64,000 bases of DNA, taken from NCBI GenBank assembly GCA_902729315.2, contig LR746268.1, forward strand, positions 7,051,501 through 7,115,500, given 5' to 3'. The translations under genes were made by a program, and so were the position numbers. Positions within the stretch are counted from its first letter, which is position 1. The number at the start of each line of letters is the position of its first letter. The notes beneath the pieces were generated by a model that saw only the letters and a list, made by a program, of their open reading frames with translations, was not told the DNA's origin and did no database searches. Of this stretch, positions 31,160 through 43,324 are shown piece by piece. This DNA is from Spirodela intermedia. Its lineage: Eukaryota > Streptophyta > Magnoliopsida > Alismatales > Araceae.

Positions 31160-34052
31160 CTGCAATCAAAAAAATGGTCTCAGTTTTCTACAGAATCAAC
31201 GATTCAAGTAACCAATGAAAAGAAGAGTGGATATTTAAAACTCGATGTTCTGGATGTTTCTTGAAGAAGAGCCGATATCAAGGTAGTTTACGATCTAACT
31301 GTATTTTAGGAGGTTTAAAGTCAATAAATGTAAACAAAAAAGTTCTCTTATACTTTAAATCAAAGCATTTCATGACATAGATTTACTCATTTTCAACAGG
31401 ATAAAGGACCTGTTGAAAATATGCCATCAATTAGATTTTTTTGATTTGGACTTTTTGATTTTAGATAGAATCATTTTTTATTAATTAGCTAAGTAACAAA
31501 TAAGAGCTGCCACAAGTTCATCTATCAGAAAAAGTTATTGTAGGTTCGTTTTCTACAAGAGTAATAAAGCAATGTAAGCACCACCATCTTCAGTTGTGTA
31601 AAGAAATACACGGGAAAAACATGGAGACTTTGTACCCTCGTTATAAATGCTCATAAAATTTAGATAAGTAATTTAGACTTCTAACTCTTCACCACATATT
31701 CACGAAAAATATCTCCACATATTTCCCCAAATAAACAATTTCAAAGACCATCAGAAAAATGAAGCAATCATCACAAGAAAGAATAATCACATAATCCCCA
31801 AAGAAAAATCAGAAGAATCTGATCATCAAGTGCATGCGAACGGTATCCTACTTTTGCATTTGATTATCAAGAGCATTTCATTCTTTCACCACCTTACATT
31901 TGCATTTTCTGACCAGAAGCCTTCTCCTAAAATTATCCTGAGTAGTAGCCAAATTTTGTATTTACATTTTTATTAACACATAAGATAATTACTGACATAA
32001 AAATATAAGTCCAAAACAGCACCAAATTATGTCACGCTCGATGATTTTAATTTAAAAGTTTCTGACAACTTACTCAGAGAAGTGGGGGCACCCCAATAAT
32101 GCTCCATAGTTTTTCTAACCGTCTGAGGACATAGATACCCACTGAAAAATTAATCCTGAGATGCCCAAACATCTAGAGTACAATATTCATAGCGTCATGC
32201 AGAAATGTAAGACTTATGCCACATTGACTCCGGAAGGAATAACTGCAAGAAAAAGAGACAAGGAAACAGTCACTTCAATTTAATGGGCATTTTCTATTTA
32301 ATTCATAAGAAAGATGCAGAATACCACAAGCAAAGACAGAACACACTAGTTCATGTGTTTACACAAAAAATTAAATAATAGTTGAACCACATGCTTTTTA
32401 ACTTTCATAAAAATCCAGTTTAAGCTTGACGAAGAAAGTGGATGGGAATGTCTTCACACAGAACCACTTTGGTACACAATCAAACATTATTATTGATTAT
32501 AATTCTATCAAAAAAATAAAATAATACATTTATAAATGATAAGTAAATTTTATGATAAATATCTCACAACAAGTTTTACAATTCGCCAATGAAATAAAAT
32601 GACCATTTAGTACGGGCGCAATATCCAATATAGCGTTATTTGTGGAAATATAGGAATGATGCAGCTGTTAACGGAAATCTTTTGCCAGAACTAGAGAAAG
32701 CACAAAAAGATAAGGGACTCCGCGTAGAAAAATATTCAAACAGAGAGGAGAGAAAATGATACGAAACAACCAGATGGTCATCAATAATTTACATAGTGCA
32801 CTATGCGCCCCTTTCATCCATCATAGAAACCAGAAAATATCGTACGTCTAATCTCAAACTATGGCAAGATATTGCTATATCAGGCTTTCCTTTGGTCGTC
32901 TACCACAAAATTTTATTATTTCCAAATGTAAAAGACAGGTACATTACCAATCTCGGCCACACCCTCAAACGAATCAAAAGTCCCTAATAACCTCAGCCAT
33001 CATTAAAATCGAAACTAATGGCATGAAGAAGAGAGACGTCAAGTTTCAAAAATAATGGAACCTTTTATGTGTAGTTCAACAAATTTATACGTTTTGGATG
33101 ATGTCATTTTGCCATGAAACTGCAGAGGGCAACCTCCTGGTTGCCTAGTTTTAGATGACTAAATTCCATTGGACAATCTCGCAAAGGATATCGCCATAGA
33201 AGAATAACATTCACCCGAAGGATAGAGAAAAGGAACTAAGCTATGGCGTGCATCACAGATCTTTCTCCGGCTACAACACGAGTGAAAAAGATGAACTAGC
33301 CAATCCCACCAACAACTTACACAATCGTTCCAATAGCAACACTAGGTAAGGCGTCCGTCATCATCCATCAGAATCAAACGCCTGATAATAGAACTCCATT
33401 GTTGCAGTCTCTTCAAACAACTGAAACCTCAGAGGACGAAATCGGCGTCAGAGGTTCAAGAAAGGGGCTACCATCGCCAAAGTTGCAAAATGCACTTAAT
33501 AAAATGAAGAGGTCGACAGCAACGAAGCAACATAGCGGCTTCTCCCCTCCCACCATTCCGCCAAAAATTCGGGGGAAAAAAGGAATGAAGAAAATCCGGC
33601 CATCCTTGTCTTTCTGGAGCTGGTACCTCAGTGTGAAGCGCGACGAAAGTAAAAGCGTTCTCGCAGGCTTCCCCCGGCGGATCGAGCTTCGTGGAGGACG
33701 GATTCCGAATCTATCCTGCTTTGCCCACGCCTTTCCTGGCCTCCTCCGCTTCCCTCCTTTCCTTTGTGCTCGCCTTTTTCCACTCCCCAGACCAGTCCCC
33801 ACCGCTCTCCGCCCACTTTTCCACTCTCCACTCTCTTCTCCCACTGCGGACTCCAAACCAGAATTTATTCCGCTTCGTATGATTGCCCCTGAAGTTCCCA
33901 GAACAACCTTGCCCTTTCCATAAACTACAATAATGCCCCCATCGTCGTTCTGTTCCCTCTGTCCACGACCAGCAGGATCTCCTTCTGACCGTCCGTTTCA
34001 ATGGATCCTTTAGGTCCACCGATCCTCTGCTCACACCCGTGTGAAGAACCAT

Positions 34053-34074
34053 CGAGAGAGAGAGAGAGAGAGAG
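34053..34074. repeat. (GA)n microsatellite
   Basis: About eleven GA units; reads as CT on the minus strand. Confidence 0.9.
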
Positions 34075-34218
34075 GGCTGCGTTGCTGTAACGAAAGGGAT
34101 GAGTGAGAAACCCACGTCGGCAGGTGGGGTGCCCATCCACTGCCTCTGGAGGAGGGCGACAGCAAGAAAGAAGAAACGAAAGAGAGATTAGGGAAGGGAA
34201 AGGAACGTAGAGAGGGAG

Positions 34219-34239
34219 GGAGAGAGAGAGAGAGAGAGA
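34219..34239. repeat. (GA)n microsatellite
   Basis: About ten GA units, 150 bp from the previous GA tract. Confidence 0.9.
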
Positions 34240-34620
34240 CGAGTGGACGCGGTTAAGGGACATACGAACTCGGAGACGAACTTCTTGGTGGGCCCCGGCG
34301 TAGGGACGAACAGCACAACGGAAGGGGAAGGAAGGAACTGGGTGACGCTGATCTGACGTCGCCAAAAGGGAGGGAGGGGATAGTGGCCATCAAATATGAA
34401 GAGGGAGAGCGATGGCGCGGGGGGGAGTCTTCGCGACGACGACCGCTGGAAGCCTTAAGAGGCGTCCCACTCCAGAGACGAGGGGAGTTTCGGCGGCAAT
34501 CGGGGAGAGACGATGATGTGCTTGAAATTCGCTTCGATGGAATACGACGTATTCCTCCCCACCCTCTCCGGCATCTTATCACACAGGTGACGGGTATCAC
34601 AGCGGCCACCTGACGGGCGA

Positions 34621-35523
34621 GTTGCCGCTGGCGTGAAGCTCGTCGACGGTCGGTAGGCCTACATCTGCCCCAGTCGGAGCCGCGATCTTATTCAGGCGAG
34701 TGTTTGGAGCTCTCAGGAATGGCCCTACTCAGCCATTTTCTTTAACATGAGTAATTAATACACTACGTGTAAAATGTATCGACGTAAACCATATCTGAAA
34801 GATTAATCATCAGATGACATACTCGAATAATGAATAAGTTGTCGGGCTCTATAAAAAGCCCATCTTAAGAGCTTTTAACATATATCTAAAAAAAAATGTT
34901 TCCTCGAGTTTTCAAATGCTTACAAGATCAAAGAAACTTGCTATTATTTGTATATGAAATCACTTTGAGAAGTATTAGTAACAAAGGGGGAAAAATAAAG
35001 GGTAAGTTAGTTCCACGATCTCTAATACAAGACATTGACTTATGAAATCTACCATATAAGCAGATTCAATGATCTCATTGATATCATCCATCATTCATAG
35101 CGAAGAATAGTGAAAAATAAAGTAAGAACCTTAGTAAGTGAGTGAAGGCCAAAGCATTATAATCTTATGTCCATCATTAATTATCATTCAGTGTGTTGAC
35201 ATAATGTTGCAACTCAACCCAACGTGTCCAAACCCCAATCCAACACGTGTGATTCACTCAATATAGTTTAAAAGAATATTTAAAATAAAGAAGTGAAAGG
35301 CACCTTGTGAAAAGTCTCTAGTTATGAAATTGCCAACCAATTACTAAAGCCTAAAAAGTATTAAACTCTAAAAGTAATCCAATTAATTATATTTGGTGTG
35401 GGAATAAATATGTTGATCACATATTTAAGGCTTCTAAAGTTATGATTTGTGCTCAGTCATTAACACATTAGAAAAAAGTCAACTCTCGTAAATAAGTGGC
35501 AACACCTGCAAAAAGGTGTAAGT
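34621..35523. other. AT-rich gene-poor stretch
   Basis: No open frame or repeat of note; flanks the copia remnant. Confidence 0.5.
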
Positions 35524-36690
35524 TGTTAGAATGTTGGGCCCACTAGAGCCCACTACCAAATTGTGTAGTGCATAGACTAGGGGCACATTCGGTGCAGACG
35601 ATTCGCCCACTTTTTCTCTCTCGACGGCTTTCCTCTCCTCCTTTTCAAACAAACTTCATACTCTATTTGATATGATATATTTTGGTCATCTTCTTGAGTA
35701 CGTCAGTCGCTTCTTCGCCTGTATGATATATTCTTTGTCAGTCCAGATATACATTTGATTTGTTGGATCAAGTAGGCATTTTTCACGTACATAGAATTCA
35801 CACCCCCTTTGAATTGGATTTTAAACTCTCTCGTGATGATGTAACTCTTCTAGAATATCTATTTTACTGTAGAGAGATTGTTGGATCGCTTGTTTATTGA
35901 ACATTCATTCACTTGTCTAAATATTCAATTTGCAGTATATATTGTTAGTTAAATTATGTCAACTCTTTGTTCCAGTCACTGGGCAATTGTGTTCTAGATT
36001 CGTTGACATCTTTGTGGTATATGGATTTAAAGACTTTGACTAAAAAATACAGGTCAAAATTAACCATTAACTACATTATTAACTTTGAATTAGTGAACGA
36101 TTTAAAAATTGAATTTCAATTATTAAACTTAGATATTTCCTTCAAATTCTGGATTAAATTTTCGTATTGTTATTAATGGCGATCGAGATGATGAAATTAC
36201 TTATCACAAATCTATCACTTGTGGGTGTATTCTTGTTGATGATTCTCTCATTTCATGCAAGAATAAGAAACATTATTACTTTATTTACCACAAATAAATA
36301 TAGAGCTATGACTTCTACTAGAACAAAAAATATTTAGCTATATGGACTTATTGACAACAAAAGAGTATCACAATTTGCTCAAACTCCTCTTTGTTGCGAC
36401 AACAAAAGTGCAGTTCAATCATCTTTTGCAGCTGACTGACTTATTTACCAAGACTCATATTGGATCTTATCTTAATTTTCTTTTAGACAAACCCTTGATG
36501 TTTCACTCACCAAGAGGTTGAAAGAGAGTGCAGAGTGTTTGGCCCACTAAGGCCCACTATGACTTATCTTTAATTGGCCCACTACCCATATCATATATTA
36601 CATAGACTAAGGCACATCTAGTGTAGATAATTGGCTCCTTTCCTCCCTTCTCAGTGGCTTCCCTCTCCTCCTCGAACCCTATTGCTCTCT
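35524..36690 (+). mobile_element. Degenerate Ty1/copia LTR retrotransposon, internally deleted
   Basis: Two diverged direct repeats (about 35524-35650 and 36531-36690) share GGCCCACTA..GCCCACTA, CATAGACTA.GG..CACAT, GTG.AGA..ATT and GGCTT.CCTCTCCTCCT; they are the likely LTRs. Between them, in plus orientation, the reverse-transcriptase C-terminal region is readable (DLLDQVGIFHVHRIHTP, then YCREIVGSLVY followed by a stop). An RNase H remnant follows (DDSLISCKNKK, then PLCCDNKSAVQ). Stops and frameshifts break every segment, and gag, protease and integrase are missing. At about 1.2 kb this is an old, inactive relic. Confidence 0.8.
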
Positions 36691-37932
36691 TCTCTTCCCA
36701 CTCTTATTCTTAAGAGTTTAAACCCACAAATTTATAACAACTACTTCAGTGAAAACAAAATGTGAATGAAAATAGAAAAGCTACCCACTGGACGGCTATC
36801 TTTTTGCAATGATATTTAAGAATGTCATGATATAAATGACAAAGATGAAAGATTTAAAAGGTTTTCAATAATTTTAGGTTGAGAATTTAAAACTACTTGT
36901 GCTTAAGCTCATAGAGCTGTCACATGCTTTCAAGTAAAGATATAAAGTTCATCACCAAAGTCATCACTTATAGAATATGTTAGGTTAAAAACAAGCTTGC
37001 TATTAAGTGAGATTGAAAAGGTTTGGTCAGTATATCGAGAAAGTCAACTCGATAAATATATGTTTTACAAAAAATATAGTAAAAAATCTTAATAAAAAGT
37101 CTAAAGATAGAAGTATATATGAGATTAATGGAACAATTATAAAAAAAATTTACTTTTGCACCATGTGGTGCATGTTTTCATGCTGCACTCATAATTTTAC
37201 TTTCAGCACTAACGATTCAGATAGATCCTTCCATGTATGTATATTATTAACAAGAAATGCATGTTTCAAGAGGTGTTCTCTATAGGTGTGTTCTCTTTGC
37301 ACTGAGCTCATTCAAAATATCCCCTAAGTCAATCAGAAACCTAAAATGACAACATAACTATTGTAACAGGGTTTAAATAATTATTCCAATAGACATAGGA
37401 GAAAATAAGGGGGGACGAGAGGAGGGGATGGATATTGAATCGTTTGGGTTAATTGAAGAACAGTGGCCCTCTCAGACGATCGTCAAACAGCTAGGGTTTC
37501 GACCAAAACCCAGTTCTTCTTCCGCTTCTGAATTCCATCATTCTTGCTGCGATTCAACCTATTTCTGCTCTTGTTCTTCGTCGGATTGGTGTTCTATCAT
37601 AATGTCAACGAGTCTGTTCACGTGTCAGATTCTTACATAAACATGCTTGATTCAATGAGCATCCACCTATGGTTTACTTAACATATTTACAACGCACATA
37701 TTTCTGCTCTCTGCTTCCTTTTGATCACAATTCTCGTGACAAGATTGAACTATCAAATGCCAAAAAACTCACAAAGTAAATTTATATTTCTACATCAGAG
37801 TAAGTAGGCTGATGAACAGAAGATGCTTTATTCACTTGATGCGCCTTGTTTTTACAAATCACCAACTACTCCCTTGGGCAATGCTTTCAAGATGCAAGAT
37901 GCAACAGTTACAAACTCAGCATGCTTTGTTCC
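36691..37932. other. Intergenic, gene-poor
   Basis: AT-rich DNA between the copia relic and the 3' end of the PPR gene. One plus-strand frame (37428-37640, about 70 codons, start MDIESFGLIEEQW) begins in a GC-richer patch and could be a gene fragment. Nothing in it is recognisable and it is not called as a gene. Confidence 0.4.
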
Positions 37933-40141
37933 TCAAACAAGTTTAATCGACTTTCTCTTGGGCTGCAGAGGAAGCAGAAAGATTGTTATAAAATGATGTG
38001 GTTGCAAAATAAAATACAGTAAGTACATCCCTCCTCTGTCGAAAGTCAAACCAGTATCTACCTTACCTTTTCACTGCATGAAAGCTAAGTATGACATAAT
38101 TTATTCTTCATCTGCATCCATATAATTTCTGGGTTTTCTCAAGGTCTACAAGTCCTAAGCATCATGAAATTTTGAAGAAACTCAGACGTTGACACTTGAG
38201 CTATAATCGAATTCATATTTCTATATTGGTATCTGATCACCAATATGAGACTAAACCTCATACGTCCTTTTTTCACTTGTAGTCCTCAATTCAGAGAATA
38301 ACACTCGAATACATTGGTCACAAATTTGTTCACCCACTTGAGTAGGATCCATCTGTTTTTGTTCTTTACAGTATCTTGTAGTCGATGGTGACACAATAAT
38401 TTCTCTCAAGATCAATGCGCAGTGCTCTCCAGAACTTACAGCCCTAAAGGTTCACATAATTCTAAGTGATGCCACAGAGATAACTTCTAGGTTCTTTTCT
38501 CTCTACGGATATGATGCACGATTAGTATTGAATTCAAACGCACATTTAGTATTAAAAACTTCAGCTCTTGCTCTGACTGGGTTCCCTCATATCTAACACT
38601 TTTGGTAAATTCCCATTTTCTTTCCCAGTCTGAAAGAACTTCAGCAGTGAATGGTGCTAGAAATGAAAGACAAGAAAGAAATAGAAGAATATTTACTTAC
38701 GTATTTCTTCTCGACCTCCTTCAGAAACCTCTCGGGGTAATCCAAAAATTCTGCACAGTCTTTTCTAACAATAGATGCGAGCTCCTCTTTCTCTGCCTTC
38801 TCCAGGTTCCTAATCATGATGGTAAATGTCAACTCACTCGGGGTTACGCCAGATTCTTTCATCAGCTTGTACATCTCCATTGCCTTCTCCACCATATCAA
38901 CATGCAAGAATGCTCCTATCATCTCGGTATAGGCCCTGGTGTCTGGTTGCAGTCCCTGCGCTTTTATCTCTGAGAAGAGATCTTCAGCTATCTCGATGAG
39001 CTTGTTCTTGCCCGCCATGAAGATCATGTCACTGTAAAGACGTAAATCTGGTTTATACCATACCTCCTCGCGGATAAACCGAAAAACCTAAAGAATAGTA
39101 AAAGAAAATCTCAGAGGCATAGATAAACAGCAGAAAATTATGAGATGAAACAGATTTTGGAAATACGTGAACCAGGAAAGCGATACATTGCACAGGAGAG
39201 GAGCGATATTTCCATAAGTAATAAAGGGAATAAATGCAGGTTCCATCTTCTTCAAGAACCGAAGACTTTTGGACATTTAAGTTCCTAAATATCATACCCA
39301 TTCACGATGCGTTGCTTTATATATATATATATATCGATGGACCACATCTAAATAAAAAATAAAATAAAAATCATAGGAAGTTCCCTCAAGCATCGTGTAT
39401 CTCCAGTCCTTTAAGCGTCGACTAACAGCAAGGTAATCCAAGCTTTCAAATAAATGGAGGACTAGAAGCATGAGCTACTCCATCTTACCATCCTTGTAAC
39501 AGAGAAAAACCAACTGAAAATAATTAATTCGAGCCGCGGAGGCATGAAAGCTAAAATGCTTCGGCGACCATCGCCAAAGCGGCTCATCTCGAACAAGAAA
39601 ATTAGCAAACAGATAGCGGGGAAGACGCTCATCGAAAGAACGCAACAGGCGGCTCGTGCGAACAAGACAATACCTGTACGGCTAACTCCCATTCATTCTG
39701 CCTTTGCAGTTCCGTTAGCACAGAGAGCAAATCCGCCTTCAGCAACCGCCTGATCCTGCTGTTGAAGACATCTTCCAATTTACGAGACGACGGCGGCTGC
39801 GACAGTGACGACGGACTGGAGGATTTGGCGAGCTTAAGCGCCTGGACCGCCTGGATAGCCTCCGAGGACAGCACCCTACTCCTCCAGAGCTGCCCCCTCG
39901 GCCCAGCGTCCCGTAGACCGCACCGCACTCTGACGGGAATCCGGAAGCTCCCCTTCGCGAGAAGTCCGCAGCTTTGCCCCTTCTCGATGAGGCCCACTCG
40001 AGAGAAATGAAACTCCAGCGAGCCCATACGAACAGATTCCATGGAAATCTCTCCCGGCGACAACAGGCGGCGCCGCCGTCCGTGAGAACCCAAGAGAATT
40101 CGAGTGATGATATTCCCACGGCTAGTGTCACCACTTCCCAT
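37933..40141 (-). CDS. Pentatricopeptide repeat protein, At1g62350-like (THA8-type short PPR)
   Basis: Short organellar PPR protein related to THA8, a family with roles in chloroplast intron splicing. Exons: 39674-40141, 38701-39087, 37933-37962; GT-AG, all phase 0, 294 residues. The N-terminal 80 residues are basic and hydroxylated, like a transit peptide. Then come LSSEAIQAVQALKLAKS and the conserved RIRRLLKADLLSVLTELQRQ. Exon 2 carries the PPR motifs (VWYKPDLRLYSDMIFMAG, LQPDTRAYTEMIGAFLHVDM, VTPSELTFTIMIRNLEKA). The last exon is only 30 nt (PKRKSIKLV plus stop), matching the basic tail of relatives. The start is the first ATG in frame, at 40141; a nearer ATG at about 40042 is possible. 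It is divergent from the 40319 gene across 177 bp. Confidence 0.9.
39317..39335. repeat. (TA)n microsatellite
   Basis: Short TA run in the first intron of the PPR gene. Confidence 0.8.
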
Positions 40142-40318
40142 TGAGAGCACGTCTTCTGTAAAATTGCTCTCGAACAATTCCGATGCGGTGAACTTACCGC
40201 TATCGCATTACAGCTTCTCCGCCTTCACCCCGGCGACCGAATGAGACAGAAGAAGCTCATCCCGGTGTCTTCCCGCAGAACAGCGACTGAAGCCAAAGGC
40301 GTAGCGGAGAAGAGAGAG
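40142..40318. promoter_or_regulatory. Compact bidirectional promoter
   Basis: Only 177 bp separate the start codons of the divergent PPR and MGINAS genes, so promoters and leaders overlap here or run into each other's transcribed DNA. No TATA box seen. Confidence 0.5.
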
Positions 40319-40816
40319 ATGGGGATAAACGCGTCCAAGCGGGTGGAGAAGACGCTCTCCTCGTCCCCAGAGCTCGACGCAGCCTGCGACGCCGTCTACG
40401 ACGACTGCCTGGCACTCACCCAACACGCTTTCCCCGGGGTGCGGCCGTACCAGCTCCTCGACGCCGCCGCCCGTCTCCACGCCGTCCTCTCCGACTCCCT
40501 CCCACTCGTCCGCCGGTGGGTGCCCTCGCCGCCGGGCCAGGCCGAGGTGGACTCGGCCCTCCGCCACGCCGTCGGCGACCACCGCCCCGCCGGCGGCTGC
40601 CTGAGCCGCCCAGAGTTCAAGGCCTTCGCGGTGGAGCTGTTCCGCGTGGCGGTCCTCTCCAACGCGGGGGGGACTCTCCTCCGGTGGGCGCCGGTGGGCA
40701 TGGCCGGAATCGCCGGGTTCGGGCTGGTGGCGCGGACGGGGAGGGAGGTGGTGGGGAGGGTGATGGGGGTCTACGCCGTCGGCATCGCGGCCGCCGTCTA
40801 TGCCAGCTTGACCTGA
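40319..40816 (+). CDS. Intronless protein of unknown function, predicted N-myristoylated (MGINAS...)
   Basis: Single-exon gene, 165 residues, very GC-rich. The frame is open 26 codons further up, with an ATG at 40241. The ATG at 40319 is preferred because it yields MGINASKRVEK: a Gly2 with Ser6, the pattern of an N-myristoylation signal, and the usual start of plant relatives as I recall. A helical N-terminal half (SPELDAACDAVYDDCLALTQ) carries acidic residues. The C-terminal part has two short hydrophobic stretches (LRWAPVGMAGIAGFGLVA and VMGVYAVGIAAAVYASL), consistent with membrane association. No enzymatic motif is seen. Convergent with FKBP16-3, 211 bp between stops. Confidence 0.75.
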   Translation: MGINASKRVEKTLSSSPELDAACDAVYDDCLALTQHAFPGVRPYQLLDAAARLHAVLSDSLPLVRRWVPSPPGQAEVDSALRHAVGDHRPAGGCLSRPEFKAFAVELFRVAVLSNAGGTLLRWAPVGMAGIAGFGLVARTGREVVGRVMGVYAVGIAAAVYASLT

Positions 40817-41027
40817 AAACCCTCCTCTCTATTCCTCACTGTATGCGGCCAAAGAACTGTCTTTGTTCGAAATTCTCGGATCCCTTCACTCAAAAACAGT
40901 GAAGAACAATCAAGGAAGAGTGATGAGCGTGTTCTAAGCAGGAAGGCCCGAGGGGTTCGTCCTCTTCGTGCCAAATCTTTACAGCAACTGAAGAACTGCG
41001 GAGGAGACCGGCGATCGATCTCTGCCC

Positions 41028-43324
41028 CTACTCCTCCTCGTACTCCAGTCCCGGGATGTACTCCAAGCTCACGTCAAAAACCACCGGGCTGTTGGCGTTC
41101 ACTCTCGGCCTCCCCGGCGCCGACGTGAGGCCCTTGGGGAACGCCAACTGCACAAGACGGAAGAATCCCTCAAAGCCGATACCAGAGAGACGGGTCTAAT
41201 CTTAGAGATGGCGGGAGAACTCACAGAACCAGGAATGTACAGTCTACGCCTTCCCCCGACCTTCATGCTTAGTATCCCCTCGTCGAGGCCCTTGATCACC
41301 TGCTGGGTTCAGAAACATATATTGACGCAAGAACATATCCGCCAGTAAACTTAGGCTTTTATAGCCATCGAATTCGCTTTCATGAATTCCATGTCGATTA
41401 TGAAATGTGGAAGATTTTCTTGGAAAGAATTGCGGCAACCCTTTCAAGTACCTGGCCAGAGCCGACGCGGAAAGTATAAGGTAGCCCTTTCTCCAAGGAG
41501 CTGCAACCCACGAGAAAGCATAGTAAGCTGAGCTGAATCTAGACGAACCCATATAGAAAAACCCCTTGGATTCTGAAATAACGAGGTAAAAATCTGGCCT
41601 GACACTTCAATCAGCCAAGTACCTATCAAATATCTGCCCGGATGGCACCATGGCGACATAATTCGCCACCACCTGAAACGATAACCAAATCGGTTTCTAA
41701 TCAGCATCTGATGAATAAGACCAAGTCTGTGACTACAAGCTGGTGTTTGGCAAGCTGGTGATTAAGTAGGATGATATTTGCCCAGAAATGAAAAGAGCAT
41801 GAGAAGCACCTGAAAACCAACGGGTGGGTTGGGGCCTTGGCCGACCTTTATATCCTTGTACTGCAAACCGGACTCCGTAGTTATGATCGGGACCTGCACA
41901 GTTTGTTGCTACCAAATCTTCAGCAGGGAAAATTGGGGAATAGTTAGAAGATAAATTAAGCAAAAAACGATGCTGCTTTGATGCAGCGACGATCATCAAA
42001 GCCAATCAGATGATCTTGGTGACCCATATGAAGAACAAGCTGAAACACAGGTAAAGCTGGAAGCCCAGCATTATTTCCATCTGAAGCTTACTAAAAGGAG
42101 ATGTATGATCATCCCCGGAGCCCTAAAATGTAAAGCCATGAACAAGCCAAGCTACAGTGGGCAAAAAAAATAAATTAATGCCATGTAGACCCAGAGACGG
42201 TAAGGAGGCATCCCAAGTTCTTATGGATCTGAGGAATTGGAAACAGAGAATTGCGAGGAAAACCTGAGTGAGATCTATCAGAGAAGCAAAGAACTGGCAT
42301 GATAGAAATGGGTTTCGGCGGTAAGACACCAAGCAGATGAGGGTGCGTGGTCTCAGCGTACATTTTCAAGCTCTTTCTCGCATTCGTCGTTGCACAGCTT
42401 GGGCTTCTCCTCGGGCGGGAGGCCGGCTCCTCTGGCATCAGAGATGCTTAGACTCAAACTCGAGAGCACAGAAGCCCCAATCAGACTCCTCCGACCCATA
42501 GGAGTAAAGCCTTCTGACTCCTGCGAGCTGGCGACCATTGCCCCGTGACCTGATGCCGAGCACTGCATAAGAGGTCTCTGGATCTTGTCGCGGAAGTATA
42601 CGCCATGTTTACCGGATGAACGCCTTGCAAATCCAGAACCTACACGGACGAATTCTCTGGATATATCAGTTACGTCGCGGACGAATGGATGAACTGGATA
42701 TATCAGTTTTGACATAAAATCCAGAATCTACACGGGTGAATCCTTGAATTTCCGATCCCTACCGTCACTGCATTCGATGGAAAAGAATCATGCACGAGAG
42801 AGGATCATGCATACGACGCGATTCCAAAGAGAACAGATGCAAGCAGCGATCTACAAGGGTCTAATAGGAACAGAAATCGTCGCCCTAATCTTCCACTGCC
42901 ACTGGAAAATAGATAAAAAAAAGAAGGAAAAATCTAATGCGGCACGCACCGGCGAAAGCCTATGATTAACAGACGCACGAACCAGATTGTAGAAGATGAG
43001 CGTAAAATCTTCCACGTACGTATGCATTTGTGGGGCGTTTTCGGATGGTTCACACACCTAAACAGGGAAGATAAGCCGAAGCAGTTGCAGAGGCCATGCC
43101 CTCCATGTACGCCAGAGACGAGCGTGTTCGCGAGGATAGAGCGGGTTATCCGTGACCGTACTACTATATCCCCATAGATTTCCACATTTCCAAGATAGCC
43201 CCCCCACTGGACCACCCCTACCCAAAAAAAAAAAATATGTCAAAGGGTGGCTGACCTGGAAATTATCGGAGGTGTTCGGAGTATAAGACAATGGCGTCCG
43301 ATAGTTTAGGGTAGAAGGCGCCAT
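41028..43324 (-). CDS. FKBP-type peptidyl-prolyl isomerase, FKBP16-3-like, thylakoid lumen
   Basis: Immunophilin-type prolyl isomerase of the thylakoid lumen. Exons: 43256-43324, 42362-42727, 41810-41893, 41623-41672, 41452-41500, 41225-41299, 41028-41147; phases close, 270 residues. The bipartite transit peptide includes a twin-arginine signal (MGRRSLIGASVLSSLSL, then DARGAG), so Tat import into the lumen is expected. The mature start GLPPEEKPKLCNDECEKELE and the FKBP domain (SGLQYKDIKVGQGPNPP, VANYVAMVPSGQIFDSS, VIKGLDEGILSMKVGGRRR, PGRPRVNANSPVVFDVSL) match FKBP16-3. It ends in EYEEE. The first exon (MAPSTLNYRTPLSYT...) and its join to 42727 fit in phase but are less certain than the rest; an internal ATG at 42715 is the alternative start. 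Several lumenal FKBPs lack full catalytic residues; not tested here. Confidence 0.92.
42635..42750. repeat. Imperfect local duplication at the FKBP16-3 exon 2 boundary
   Basis: CCAGAA.CTACACGG..GAAT occurs at about 42637 and 42721, and CTGGATATATCAGTT occurs at about 42657 and 42693. The repeated unit covers the presumed splice acceptor, so each copy carries a possible GTGTAG acceptor. Confidence 0.6.

Larger units (their letters stand above)
31160..34620. other. 5' region of the GPI-anchored protein gene and intergenic DNA
   Basis: 3.4 kb, AT-rich at first and GC-richer from 33.4 to 34.6 kb, with two GA tracts (CT on the minus strand). It probably contains the promoter and leader exon(s) of the GPI-anchored protein gene. 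A minus-strand ATG at 33361 followed by a GTAAGT donor at 33320, and an acceptor at 32243, are candidate leader pieces. Several open frames at 33.4-34.6 kb look compositional only. Confidence 0.4.

Noticed and set aside
33413-33856. Long open frames on both strands at 33.4-33.9 kb
   Set aside because: Purine/pyrimidine-biased sequence; both strands open; no recognisable protein. Probably leader or promoter of the GPI-protein gene.
37428-37640. 70-codon plus-strand frame beginning MDIESFGLIEEQW
   Set aside because: Possible first exon or gene fragment, but no continuing exon or family match was found.
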